This document shows positions 55,262-63,963 of a stretch of 64,000 bases of DNA, piece by piece; the stretch's first letter is position 1, and every line of letters begins with the position of its first letter. The position numbers and the translations under genes are program-made. Source of the stretch: Stieleria sp039821235 (GTDB lineage: Bacteria > Planctomycetota > Planctomycetia > Pirellulales > Pirellulaceae); the NCBI GenBank assembly GCA_039821235.1, contig JBCBOO010000003.1, forward strand, positions 1-64,000, given 5' to 3'. The notes beneath the pieces are model-generated. The model searched no databases. It was not told the DNA's origin and was given only the letters and a program-made list of their open reading frames with translations.

Positions 55262-57339
55262 TTGATACAAGTACCTTGAGCAGCGAACTCCTCTACACAT
55301 CGGCACCGCAGGGCCTGCGTCATGGCAGTCGCGGTTTTTGCACCGTGCTGACCACGGCGGGCATGCCGATCAATGTGATCAGCAAGCTCGAGGCAATTTC
55401 CGGTTATCGGCATCTCTTTCAAGCCGGCGGTGGATCTGGACAGAACCCAACCACCTACGCTCATCAGATCGTCTCCCTCGGTGGTTTACGACAATCCGTT
55501 GTGTCACGGATCGCAGACTATGGCAGCGACTACAGTGGTCGAAGCAACAAGATCGCGCATCATGTTCTGTTGGAGCCCACTGAAAAACCCGCCGCCGGAC
55601 CGGCATGGCTTCTGCAGCAACGATCCGTCGTTCGCAGTGAATGGCTGGGCAACTGCGAAACACCGGGGACCGGTCCCAAGATTCCTTCGGCGGACCAGAC
55701 GGCACGCATTTGCACGACTTGGAAAAACGTGACCGGCGACGCGGGCTGGGGTGGCGTGATCGCCGAAGCGATCGCGTCAGGTGATCCCGAGCCTCTCTGG
55801 GTCGTTTTTCCGCTTGCGCATCACGCGCAGCTTTTGGAACTAATGGACGAGGCCATTGCGCTGTTGCCGCAAGCCAAACGATGGACCGCCACCTTCAATA
55901 CATTTGCCGCAAACATTCCTCCGGACGCTCACTGCAAAATTCGATTCGTGCCGGCAGGCAGTGAGGAAGCACGCTTTGCGTCGGGATCGAAGTCTTCCAT
56001 TGATTTGACGAAGCAGCCCTCGATCACCTCGGCGTCCAACTGGGTGCAGCGGGCGCGCGGACAAGTCAGACCGCATCTCAGTCACACATCGGCGTCCACC
56101 TCCGCCGGTTCCTTTAGCGCTGTTCAGTCCGCCGAGGAAGTCGAGTCGGCGGCATCTTCGTGGGCGATCGCAGAAGAAAACCCCGGGCCACCGCCGACCC
56201 CTGAGCCGCCCGAGTTGCCTCCCGAGTTGCTGCAGCCAAAAAGCCGGATGCCTTTGTTGATTGCAGGCGGTCTCGCAGCGGCACTGATCTTGTTGAGTAC
56301 GACCTGGGTTGTCGCGCGAACGATGGCCGGCCTACCACTGCTGCCCGGTGAAGTGCAGAAACCGCCCGAGCAGATTTCGCTGCCAAAGCAAGAACCCGCG
56401 CCGACGCAAACGCCGGCTCCGCCACCCCTTCCGGCGGAGCCACTTGAATTCAAGATTTACTTGGATCAAAAACAGCTGCTCGCTTGGGCACTCGAACATC
56501 CCGTTGAAGACACCGCGTTTCCCAACCCGATCGAAATTCGGGGTGGGTTGCGGCTGCCGTCGATCATCGCCGCCGACATCGACGCGGCGGCGGCCCGTGA
56601 CGATGCGTCTTCGAGTGGCGATGAAGACGTTACCGAACCGAAGCCCGCCGCACCGGAATCGTCGGCCACCCTGTACGCTTGGGGCGGAGATGCGAGGTCG
56701 TTTGCGGACGCCGAGTCACTGACGGTGCTGACCACACGATTGAGCAACGGTCAGCAGACGGTTTCCGCCCAGGCGATGCCCGACGTACCCGATGATTTAG
56801 CTGGTTCGGTTTACTGGAACCGCGAGCGAGGCGACCTCTACTTTGTGGCGACCCACGACTGGTCCGAACCATCGGAGGACTCGTTGGCGGGCGCCTATCG
56901 GTCCTTTGCACGTTCAATAGGACGCGTCACCGGGCTGATGTTGTCGATCAGAGAACATCAGGCGGAGTTGCCAGCGACGTTCCAAAATCTTGCCGAACCT
57001 CTGGTCTCCCGAACGCTCCGTGGCGAAGAATCGATGATGCGCGTCTTGATGCGTTCTCCGGAGGCGGCCAGCTCCATGGCCGAGATTGCTGCGACACTGA
57101 GTGATCGCTTGCAGGAGCGCGTCGAGGCGACAACCAAAGCACTCAAGAAACCACAACAGACGCGACTCGTGCGTCTGGTGGCCGAGTGCGGACAGCTCGT
57201 GCAGGCCGCCTCGGATTTGCGCGACGCTTTCGAGCTGCTCAAGCAAGGCCGTTCCATCGAGGTTCCGGAACTGCAGTTTTTAAATCAGCGCGGGCGAGTG
57301 CTCCGTCGTGTTCCCCTTCGCTTTCAACTTTCGTTCTAG
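55234..57339 (+). CDS. GTPase-associated protein 1 (GAP1-N2-like) with membrane anchor
   Basis: The protein has 701 residues from ATG at 55234, overlapping the GTPase gene by 28 bases (TTG at 55276 is an alternative). Residues 15-150 look like the GAP1 N-terminal type 2 domain (ELLYTSAPQGLRHGSRGF, ISGYRHLFQAGG, NKIAHHVLL), with a probable middle domain to about 270 (EPLWVVFPLAHHAQLLELMDE). A Pro-rich linker leads to one transmembrane helix at about 339-365 (LLIAGGLAAALILLSTTWVV). A C-terminal half of about 330 residues, probably on the far side of the membrane, is unlike anything I recognise. The gene lies between a GTPase and two more membrane proteins. Confidence 0.72.
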   Translation: MDGRETGQLIDTSTLSSELLYTSAPQGLRHGSRGFCTVLTTAGMPINVISKLEAISGYRHLFQAGGGSGQNPTTYAHQIVSLGGLRQSVVSRIADYGSDYSGRSNKIAHHVLLEPTEKPAAGPAWLLQQRSVVRSEWLGNCETPGTGPKIPSADQTARICTTWKNVTGDAGWGGVIAEAIASGDPEPLWVVFPLAHHAQLLELMDEAIALLPQAKRWTATFNTFAANIPPDAHCKIRFVPAGSEEARFASGSKSSIDLTKQPSITSASNWVQRARGQVRPHLSHTSASTSAGSFSAVQSAEEVESAASSWAIAEENPGPPPTPEPPELPPELLQPKSRMPLLIAGGLAAALILLSTTWVVARTMAGLPLLPGEVQKPPEQISLPKQEPAPTQTPAPPPLPAEPLEFKIYLDQKQLLAWALEHPVEDTAFPNPIEIRGGLRLPSIIAADIDAAAARDDASSSGDEDVTEPKPAAPESSATLYAWGGDARSFADAESLTVLTTRLSNGQQTVSAQAMPDVPDDLAGSVYWNRERGDLYFVATHDWSEPSEDSLAGAYRSFARSIGRVTGLMLSIREHQAELPATFQNLAEPLVSRTLRGEESMMRVLMRSPEAASSMAEIAATLSDRLQERVEATTKALKKPQQTRLVRLVAECGQLVQAASDLRDAFELLKQGRSIEVPELQFLNQRGRVLRRVPLRFQLSF

Positions 57340-57348
57340 TCCAACATC

Positions 57349-60258
57349 ATGGCCACGACCGTCGACAAAATCCGCCGCGCTCTCGAAAAACGAGATGGCA
57401 TCGCCGAAGAGGAGATGAAACCGCTTGCGGAGGCGTATCGAAAAGAAGTTCAAACCGTCAATCAACGCTTGGACGACGCGATCATGTTGCTGCGCAAGGG
57501 CCTGCGCAGCGAGGCCATTCAACGGGTCGAACTGACTCCCAATGCGCTCGACGCCGCAGCCGAACTGGAGTTTCCCGAGTGGGACGAGTGGAACGATCTC
57601 TTGCAGTTCATGGGCATCCCACTGCCGCCGAAACTCAATCAGGACGACGTCGCGCAAATCAACGAAGCGATCATTGAGTCTCTACCGCTCGATGCCTTGT
57701 TGAAACGGCATCGACGGTTGGCGATCGCGAAAGCTCCCCTGAGCGCCCGGCTTCGCACGCTCCGACAGATCGCGCGTGTCGATAGCAACAACGCGGTTTG
57801 GATGGACGACATCGAAATCTGGGAGAAAGCCCGCCTCGGCCAGATTGATGCGGAGCTCAAACGAGCGCTCGACAACGAAGACGCTCGCGTCTTGCAGCAG
57901 CTGCACCAGGAACTGACGGGGACGGCGTGGCGAATCCAACCGCCCGGACGGTTGATTGAGCAAACGTCATTTGCCGCGGAAACGCATCGACGACAACGTC
58001 AGGAATCCGAGCTGTCCGAGCTGGTGCCCGCGATCCAGCAGGCGTTCGAAATCAAAGACGAGGCGACGGCGCGTTCGCTCCGAACGCAGTGGCAAGAAAC
58101 CCGCGCCCGCTATGGCGTGGATGTGGCGGGTGGATTGAATGTTCAAGTCGCGACAGCGTTCCAGTGGCTGGAAGACTTGGATCGCCAAGCGATTATGGAA
58201 AGCGAACGCGAGATGGCGGTCGCCAACTTGCAAACCACGTTGCAGTCGGGTGCCTCCAGTGAAGAGGTCCACGCGGCACTCGATCAAGCCTCGCGATTTG
58301 GCCACCCCGTTCCGGACGACTTAGCCGCCCAAGCCGCCGCCCTCGCGGAAGCGCCCGCGAAAAAGGCCAAGCAAAAGAAGCTACTCTTGGCCGCCGGTGC
58401 CGGGGTGGTCGTCATTGGTGCCGCGATCGGCGGCGTGATGCTCATGCTCTCCGCGGGTGCCGAAGCGAAACGCGAGGAGACGATCACGCAAATGACGCAG
58501 TTCGTCAATAACGAACAGTACACCGAAGCGGCGCGATTCTATCAGTCCGTCCAGGCCAACGATCCAGAAACTGCTTCGTCGCCGAAGATGGTGGCGCTTC
58601 AAGCAACGGCTCGAAAGGCCCAGAACGACGAAGCGTACCGGCGAGATCGGTTTGACGAACTACTGGCACAGGCGACCAGTGAAGACCCCGCCTTGATCGA
58701 CCAAGTACTCTTCCCGCAACTGGATGAACTCGCCGCCACCGATGGCGAACGCGCTCGTGTGAACGATCTGCGAAGACGAAAGTCGCAGTACGTGGAAGGC
58801 GAGTCGCTGCGGCAGAGCGACAAGCTGATTGAAAAGATCGGCCAGCTCCGAACGACATTCGAATCGCTGCGTTCACGCGGCACATCGGACAGCAATCTGG
58901 AAGCGATCCGGCAGTTGTTAACTTCCGTGACCCGGTTGCCCAAACAGTTTCCACTTGCCACCGATGACGCGGTCAGCAAACAGGAGACACTGCGTTCTTT
59001 GGCGAGCGAGACGCTCAGCGAAATGCGTGACGCGAATCGAATGTCACAGCAACGAGAGGAAGCGATTGATTCCCTGGTCAACTCGCGTTCGATCGAAGTC
59101 TTCTCCGATCGCATGAGAGAATTTGCAACTCGTTCGATTGCCCAGACCGGGTTCGCCGAGTTTTCGACGGTGTTGAACGAAGAAGACCATTGGTTGGCGA
59201 TCGATCGAACGAACGCATGGCTGACGTTGTTACAGCAAAAGCTGGCCAACGGAGTCACCGCCGGGGAAGCAGCGAGTCTGATCGAGTCACGGAATCTACT
59301 GGCGTCAGAGGTTTATCCCAATCCGGCACTCGCCGCCATGCCCACGTTTGTGGACGCGATGGAAGAAATTCAGGGTCGTCGCGCCATTCTTGACGAGACA
59401 TTTAACCGGATCGCACGGCACCCAATCGCACGCGCGGTGACGCTGCCCATTCGCGAATCCGGTACGAGGACGGGTTATCTGATCTACAAGACCTACGCGG
59501 AAGAAAATGCGTCACGATTGAAGCAACAGAACAGCATTGGCATCTCGATTTTGTCCGATGAATTGGGGGGCGTCAGGAATCGCGGTTTTCAGGGCCCCCT
59601 TCCCGAAATCGTCAACGAGCCCTTGGACACCATTCGTGATGCGATCAACAACAAAGCCAAAAAGGCCATTGAATTCGACCAGCAATGGGAGATTACATTT
59701 CTAGTCGAAGTCAGCCAGGTGATGCGTCGACCGAATCTTTCGGGCGTCCATAAGGAGTGGTTGATCTACCAACTGTTGGACGCAGCCACACAGGGCAGTG
59801 AGTCATTGCGTGCGATGATCCCGCAAACTCTGCAGGTCCTTCAGCGGCGTGCAAGCGTTCGCGACAAATGGTTCGAACCACGCGAATTCGACGACGCGTT
59901 GAATTCAGAACTGGAACGTACGCTTCGAACCGAACTCAACCTCGCCTACAAACGGTTCCAGAGCCCGCTTGCCGAATTCCAGGGAGTCGCCGATTCGGAG
60001 ATCCAGTGGATCGGATTCCTGGCTCGAACGACCGGTGGCGAAATCGAGTACCATCCGCGAGGCCAGTTGCCAGAACGTAACGGAAAACTCTTTGTCTCCG
60101 GGCCACCTCGCGAGGGTGCCAGTTCGTCTTCCATTCTTACGATTGGAGAGTTGCGGGACGGTCACGTGGTTTTGGATCCCAACCCCATCTTTCAAGTTCC
60201 CGGACGACCGGTTTTTTGGTTTCCCGACCAAACCTCTGACTCCGACAGCTCGCCTTAA
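57349..60258 (+). CDS. Large helical membrane protein of the GTPase/GAP1 operon
   Basis: The protein has 969 residues and starts 10 bases after the preceding stop. The first about 335 residues are helical and charged (VDKIRRALEKRDGIAEEEMK, QIDAELKRALDNEDARVL), with a short repeat-like helix series. A single transmembrane helix lies at about 344-368 (KKLLLAAGAGVVVIGAAIGG). A long, again mostly helical C-terminal region of 600 residues follows, with a beta-containing segment at the end (ETTGG-like turn and FVSGPPREGASSSS). It lacks recognisable catalytic motifs, and a scaffold or effector role is inferred only from its position in the operon. Confidence 0.65.
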   Translation: MATTVDKIRRALEKRDGIAEEEMKPLAEAYRKEVQTVNQRLDDAIMLLRKGLRSEAIQRVELTPNALDAAAELEFPEWDEWNDLLQFMGIPLPPKLNQDDVAQINEAIIESLPLDALLKRHRRLAIAKAPLSARLRTLRQIARVDSNNAVWMDDIEIWEKARLGQIDAELKRALDNEDARVLQQLHQELTGTAWRIQPPGRLIEQTSFAAETHRRQRQESELSELVPAIQQAFEIKDEATARSLRTQWQETRARYGVDVAGGLNVQVATAFQWLEDLDRQAIMESEREMAVANLQTTLQSGASSEEVHAALDQASRFGHPVPDDLAAQAAALAEAPAKKAKQKKLLLAAGAGVVVIGAAIGGVMLMLSAGAEAKREETITQMTQFVNNEQYTEAARFYQSVQANDPETASSPKMVALQATARKAQNDEAYRRDRFDELLAQATSEDPALIDQVLFPQLDELAATDGERARVNDLRRRKSQYVEGESLRQSDKLIEKIGQLRTTFESLRSRGTSDSNLEAIRQLLTSVTRLPKQFPLATDDAVSKQETLRSLASETLSEMRDANRMSQQREEAIDSLVNSRSIEVFSDRMREFATRSIAQTGFAEFSTVLNEEDHWLAIDRTNAWLTLLQQKLANGVTAGEAASLIESRNLLASEVYPNPALAAMPTFVDAMEEIQGRRAILDETFNRIARHPIARAVTLPIRESGTRTGYLIYKTYAEENASRLKQQNSIGISILSDELGGVRNRGFQGPLPEIVNEPLDTIRDAINNKAKKAIEFDQQWEITFLVEVSQVMRRPNLSGVHKEWLIYQLLDAATQGSESLRAMIPQTLQVLQRRASVRDKWFEPREFDDALNSELERTLRTELNLAYKRFQSPLAEFQGVADSEIQWIGFLARTTGGEIEYHPRGQLPERNGKLFVSGPPREGASSSSILTIGELRDGHVVLDPNPIFQVPGRPVFWFPDQTSDSDSSP

Positions 60259-60307
60259 AGTCGTCTCGTCTAAGGCTCTCCTCTTCCATCCGACAAGCAA
60301 CAATCGC

Positions 60308-61228
60308 ATGCCCGAGTTTGAACGCGTTTTTGTTCGTTTCCGTGGCCGCACCATCGGCCCCTTCACGCCCGACAAGATCACGGACATGGTGCGCCGCGGC
60401 CAAGTCACGCGGATGCACGAACTGTCCGGCGACGGTCTGAGCTGGATGAAGGCGGATGAATTTGGCAACTTCTTTCCCAAGGCGGCTCCGGCGGGAAGTG
60501 TCGCCGGTGACATGGCGGCATCAGCCTCCTCCATCCCGCCCGGGGCAGACGGTGGCACCGCTCCGATTGCCAACGAGAATGCAACGGCGCAGTGGTACGC
60601 CCACGTTAACGGTGAGAAGCAGGGGCCCGTTTCGATGGACCAGATGCGACTTTATTGCGAAGCGAACATTTTGAAGAAGGATTCGCTGGTTTGGAAAAGT
60701 GGCATGGAGGCTTGGAAGCCCGCCGCAGAAACGTTGCCCGAGTTGTTCGGTACGCCGGCCGCCGCACCGGGAGGAACTGACACTGCGACACCCGCCGCTG
60801 CGACCGCCGAGGCCACCACGGGCGGCGAAGCTGCTGGGACGCTAACTGCCGAGATCTCCAAGTACCACGCGTTGGTTCTCGCATTCGGAATCGGGTTGCT
60901 GGTGCTTTCGGCGATGTTGGTGATTGCACAAATCCTGATCCTGAATCAGGGTGGGCGACAGCTCAAGTCCACGCCGATGGCCGCCGCCGTCAAAATCTCG
61001 CTCGCCGGTGCATTGGCCGTGTCCGGCATTATGGCAGTGCAAGCGGCAAGCAAACTGAAGTCGGCGCTCGAGTCGGGTTCGGCGATCCAATCGCTGACGG
61101 CCGTTCGATCACTGAATCAATTTTGGCTTTACGCTTCTATCTCCCTGCTCGTTTGGATCGCGATTCTCATCCTGGTGGGGATCTCCGCTGTCGCGATGAA
61201 TGTACCGGTTTTGAAGGTCATTACTTAG
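60308..61228 (+). CDS. Double GYF-domain membrane protein of the GTPase/GAP1 operon
   Basis: The protein has 306 residues from ATG at 60308; the open frame extends upstream to 59969 but that overlaps the previous gene. Two GYF_2 (DUF4339-like) domains are visible, residues 5-55 (FVRFRGRTIGPFTPDKIT) and 98-145 (WYAHVNGEKQGPVSMDQMR, LVWKSGMEAWKPA). Three hydrophobic helices form the C-terminal half (LVLAFGIGLLVLSAMLVIAQ, ISLAGALAVSGIMAVQA, LYASISLLVWIAILILVGI). GYF-type domains bind proline-rich sequences, so partners such as the Pro-rich linker of the GAP1 protein are conceivable. It closes the operon. Confidence 0.8.
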   Translation: MPEFERVFVRFRGRTIGPFTPDKITDMVRRGQVTRMHELSGDGLSWMKADEFGNFFPKAAPAGSVAGDMAASASSIPPGADGGTAPIANENATAQWYAHVNGEKQGPVSMDQMRLYCEANILKKDSLVWKSGMEAWKPAAETLPELFGTPAAAPGGTDTATPAAATAEATTGGEAAGTLTAEISKYHALVLAFGIGLLVLSAMLVIAQILILNQGGRQLKSTPMAAAVKISLAGALAVSGIMAVQAASKLKSALESGSAIQSLTAVRSLNQFWLYASISLLVWIAILILVGISAVAMNVPVLKVIT

Positions 61229-61229
61229 A

Positions 61230-61267
61230 CAACGGCACTTGCGTTGGCACAAGTGTCACGGCCGTTG
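61230..61267. terminator. Hairpin directly after the GYF gene (possible operon end)
   Basis: CAACGG (61230-61235) pairs with CCGTTG (61262-61267), and inner CACTTG/CAAGTG (61236-61241 with 61250-61255) extends the stem over an internal loop. It begins one base after the GYF stop. No U-run follows, so factor-independent termination is uncertain. The rest of the gap to 61548 shows no gene, only the leader of the Cys-rich protein with GGAG before its ATG. Confidence 0.45.
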
Positions 61268-61548
61268 CAGGCGGACGGATGGACGTCCAGGAATTCAGGA
61301 AATGGTGAGGAAGAGAGTGGAGAGAGGCGGGGCTGGGTCGATAGCCGTCTCTACGCAGGAAACGGTTGTCCAATGGCAACGTTGCCTGCGCAGCTCATTC
61401 GGTGAAATGAACGGTCGTGTCGGTGAGTGTTGAAATCAACATCGCGAAATGATCGAGCGAGTGCTCTCCGGCACAAGTCACCTCCAACGCGGCATCAGCG
61501 AATGAGTGCTGGCAACAACCCTTCCAATAAAATCCATGGAGACTCACG

Positions 61549-62145
61549 ATGCGTCGTGTAATCATTCCAGCCCTGTTGGCCGTCGCAATGGTCGCAGGCA
61601 CTTCGTCGAACGTTCAAGCGTTCGGCCTCTTCGGCAAATTCTGTAAGAGCAGCTGCGACACCGGTTGTGCTGTCGAGCCTGCTTGCGGCTGCGAAGTCGC
61701 AATGGAACCTGCTTGTGGCTGCGAAGTCGCAATGGCTCCCGCTTGCGGATGCGAAATGGCTCCCGCACCTTGCTGCGACAGCGGCTGTGGAGCTCCTCGT
61801 GGCGGACTGCTCGCCAAGTTGTTCGGCAAGCGTGGCGGCGGCTGCGACAGCGGTTGTGCTGCACCGGCTTGCGGTTGCGAAATCGTCGAGCCCGCTTGCG
61901 GTTGCGAAGTCGCAATGGAGCCTGCTTGTGGCTGCGAAGTTGCAATGGCTCCCGCATGCGGATGCGAAGTCGCTGCTCCTTGCTGCGACAGCCCTTGCAA
62001 GAAAAAGCCATTCGGTCTCCTTCGCAAGCTGTTCAGCTGCAAGAGCTCGTGCGACAGCGGATGCGCTGTTGAGCCCGCTTGTGGATGCGAAATGGTCGCT
62101 CCGTCATGCGGAATGGAAGCTGCACCCGCTTGTGGCTGCCACTGA
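61549..62145 (+). CDS. Secreted cysteine-rich repeat protein
   Basis: The protein has 198 residues with a signal peptide ending near VQA at residue 24. The mature region has 33 cysteines and nine copies of a PACGC core, usually as E-P-A-C-G-C-E-V-A-M or close variants, separated by G/K-rich spacers (GLLAKLFGKRGGG, KKPFGLLRKLFSCK). A DNA segment of about 100 bases carrying several units is duplicated (about 61675-61790 against 61890-62000), and a CKSSCDxGCAVEPACGCE block occurs at both ends. It is likely an exported wall, metal-binding or redox protein. I know no characterised homologue. GGAG seven bases before the ATG supports the start. Confidence 0.75.
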   Translation: MRRVIIPALLAVAMVAGTSSNVQAFGLFGKFCKSSCDTGCAVEPACGCEVAMEPACGCEVAMAPACGCEMAPAPCCDSGCGAPRGGLLAKLFGKRGGGCDSGCAAPACGCEIVEPACGCEVAMEPACGCEVAMAPACGCEVAAPCCDSPCKKKPFGLLRKLFSCKSSCDSGCAVEPACGCEMVAPSCGMEAAPACGCH

Positions 62146-62521
62146 TCTCAGCTCACGCTGAAGGAAGCTCATCAGAGCTTCACCAAACGGATTATTGCTG
62201 TTCGGCGCCGATGGACCGAACGGTAAGCCTGGTCTCGCTCGCAAACACAAGTCGACATTCCTCACGGAGTTCCCGCCTCGCGGATTCTCAGGAACCGATA
62301 GCATGACTTGCCTGTCTCCCTAGCAACTGATGCTCGGCCCACCGCGCCGACTCCGAGTCTTCCTGACTCGCAAGCGTTTCCAACCACGAAGCCCCGATGG
62401 TCACTGACCCTCGGGGCTTTTTTCGTTGGAAGGATCCAGGCGTGTCTCACACTGGACGGTTCCGTAGGATAGTAGCGATACAGGTCTCGTTTTTCTCTGC
62501 ACGCAATAGGACATTCACCCG
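62146..62521. other. Intergenic region between Cys-rich gene and bcp
   Basis: No gene is visible. The region holds the terminator at 62389-62423 and, after it, the leader of bcp. The 240 bases before the terminator contain no element I can name. Confidence 0.5.
62389..62423 (+). terminator. Rho-independent terminator
   Basis: AAGCCCCGA (62389-62397) pairs with TCGGGGCTT (62411-62419) around a 13-base loop and is followed by more T residues (62418-62423 read as TTTTTT). It is a strong plus-strand intrinsic terminator, probably ending the Cys-rich gene transcript 245 bases after its stop. Confidence 0.88.
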
Positions 62522-62995
62522 ATGGCAGACTGGCTTGAGCCCGGCAGCAAGGCACCCGCATTCACCCTGAAAGATGATCGGGGAAACTCCGTCAAGTTAA
62601 GTGACTTGAAGGGCAATCCCGTTGTGCTTTACTTCTACCCTCGTGACGACACACCGGGTTGCACGAAGGAAGCGTGTGCGTTTCGAGATCGCTACGACGA
62701 AATGACCGAACGCAACGCACAGCTGTTTGGCGTCAGCGCCGATTCCGCGGAAAGCCACGTGAAATTCCGTGACAAGTACTCGTTGCCGTTTCCCCTGTTG
62801 GTCGACGAGAAGCACGCCATGCTCGAAAAGTACGGAGCGTGGAGGGAGAAGAACATGTATGGGAAGAAGTCGATGGGGATCCAACGCAGTACTTACCTGA
62901 TTGACGCCGAAGGAAAGGTCGCCAAGGTATGGAAACGCGTCAAAGTCGACGGCCACGACCAGCAAGTCATCGATGCCCTGGACGACCTCACGTAG
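62522..62995 (+). CDS. bcp: Peroxiredoxin, Bcp/PrxQ type
   Basis: The protein has 157 residues with a thioredoxin fold. The peroxidatic cysteine is C47 and the resolving cysteine is C52 in TPGCTKEACAFRDRY, the intramolecular C-x4-C pair of atypical two-Cys PrxQ/Bcp. It reduces hydroperoxides in the cytoplasm using thioredoxin or a similar donor. It is flanked downstream by the tandem repeats of the RAYT locus. Confidence 0.94.
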   Translation: MADWLEPGSKAPAFTLKDDRGNSVKLSDLKGNPVVLYFYPRDDTPGCTKEACAFRDRYDEMTERNAQLFGVSADSAESHVKFRDKYSLPFPLLVDEKHAMLEKYGAWREKNMYGKKSMGIQRSTYLIDAEGKVAKVWKRVKVDGHDQQVIDALDDLT

Positions 62996-63035
62996 GTCCA
63001 CCTGTCGCGAAGACATCATGCTCACCCCGCCACCC

Positions 63036-63225
63036 GTCGCCGCCCACTCCGTGGGCGATTTTCTCTTCCGCCCACGGAGTGTGCGGCAACGGGTGCGAGC
63101 CGTGAAGTCATTCCGCCCCACGGAGTGTGCGGCAACGGGTGTGAGCCGTGAAGTCATTCCGCCCCACGGAGTGTGCGGCAACGGGTGTGAGACGTGAGGT
63201 CATTCCGCCCACGGAGTGGGCAGCA
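63036..63225. repeat. 46-bp tandem repeat array bounded by two small hairpins
   Basis: The array opens with the hairpin CGCCCAC-TCC-GTGGGCG (63041-63057). It continues with units of 46 bases whose CGGAGTGTGCGGCAACGG core starts at 63075, 63121 and 63167, and ends with CGCCCAC-GGA-GTGGGC (about 63207-63222), which is the reverse complement of the opening hairpin. The last spacing (to 63212) is 45 bases. The layout resembles REP elements clustered next to their RAYT. Confidence 0.82.
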
Positions 63226-63254
63226 GTGAAGGATTTCGGTCCACGGGTGCGGCC

Positions 63255-63953
63255 TCAGAACTTTCGTTCGGATCTTCGGTAAAGGTATTCTCCGGGACGC
63301 AACTTTGCCTTAACTGGATTTTCTGCGATGTAGCGGCGCAGGTAGTCAAGTTGCGATTCACTTCGTACGAGATGATCGAACGGTTCTTCTTGCCAAAAGT
63401 CCCCGCGGCGACCGAGGAGACGATTGATCTTGGTTGCGGTGAACCGTGTCCACGACGTGCATTGTCGTCGCATCGAAACCGAGTCCGGAAAAACCACCAA
63501 GCAGTGAGCATGGTTTGGCATCACGACGTAGTCACCCATCAAGTAGCGGTCGTCATCAAAGAAGCGAAACGCGTCCGAGACGATTTGAGCGAGTTCCGGA
63601 CGCCGCAGCGGACATTCCCCGTGACAACGGTCGAGTTCGATTTCCTTGAGCCGCCGAAATCGGCGATCAAAGGCGTGCCGCTGCTGTCTTGATAGCTGAC
63701 GGACTCCGTCCAGCCAATGTTCGCTGTAGAGACCGATGGAGTGGAGGTATGCTAGCCGTTCGCGATCCCACGCCTCCAGCACGTCCTTCGGGAGCGAATC
63801 TGCAAGACGGATTGTCAGGAACACAATCGCTCCGTCTTGCATCCAATGCGGACGCATGCCTTCGGCGATGTTGACTTCGGATTGACGATCAAGGAATAGG
63901 CCCTGTTCGGCTTCATCCGCCATTCCAGTGCTCTTCTCTAAATTCCGTTTCAA
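63255..63953 (-). CDS. REP-associated tyrosine transposase (RAYT, Y1/HUH type)
   Basis: The protein has 232 residues (ATG at 63923 is an alternative start). The HUH metal motif is HAH at 148-150 in MPNHAHCLVVF, and the catalytic tyrosine is probably Y208 (or Y204) in LDYLRRYIAENPVKAKL, the signature of RAYTs. The N-terminal half has IVFLTIRLADSLP. RAYTs are domesticated IS200/IS605-like enzymes that act on REP hairpins, and many are single-copy. The gene lies between a 46-bp tandem repeat array and a second repeat at the right edge, which fits that model. Confidence 0.85.
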   Translation of the reverse strand: MKRNLEKSTGMADEAEQGLFLDRQSEVNIAEGMRPHWMQDGAIVFLTIRLADSLPKDVLEAWDRERLAYLHSIGLYSEHWLDGVRQLSRQQRHAFDRRFRRLKEIELDRCHGECPLRRPELAQIVSDAFRFFDDDRYLMGDYVVMPNHAHCLVVFPDSVSMRRQCTSWTRFTATKINRLLGRRGDFWQEEPFDHLVRSESQLDYLRRYIAENPVKAKLRPGEYLYRRSERKF

Positions 63954-63963
63954 GTGTGTGTCG

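Noticed and set aside
61614..62042. Repetitive antisense frame under the Cys-rich gene
   Set aside because: It is the reverse strand of the repeats; the sense frame has a signal peptide and Shine-Dalgarno.
63075..63212. Regular repeats that could be a CRISPR array
   Set aside because: The units are contiguous with a 46-base period and no unique spacers, and no cas gene is present.
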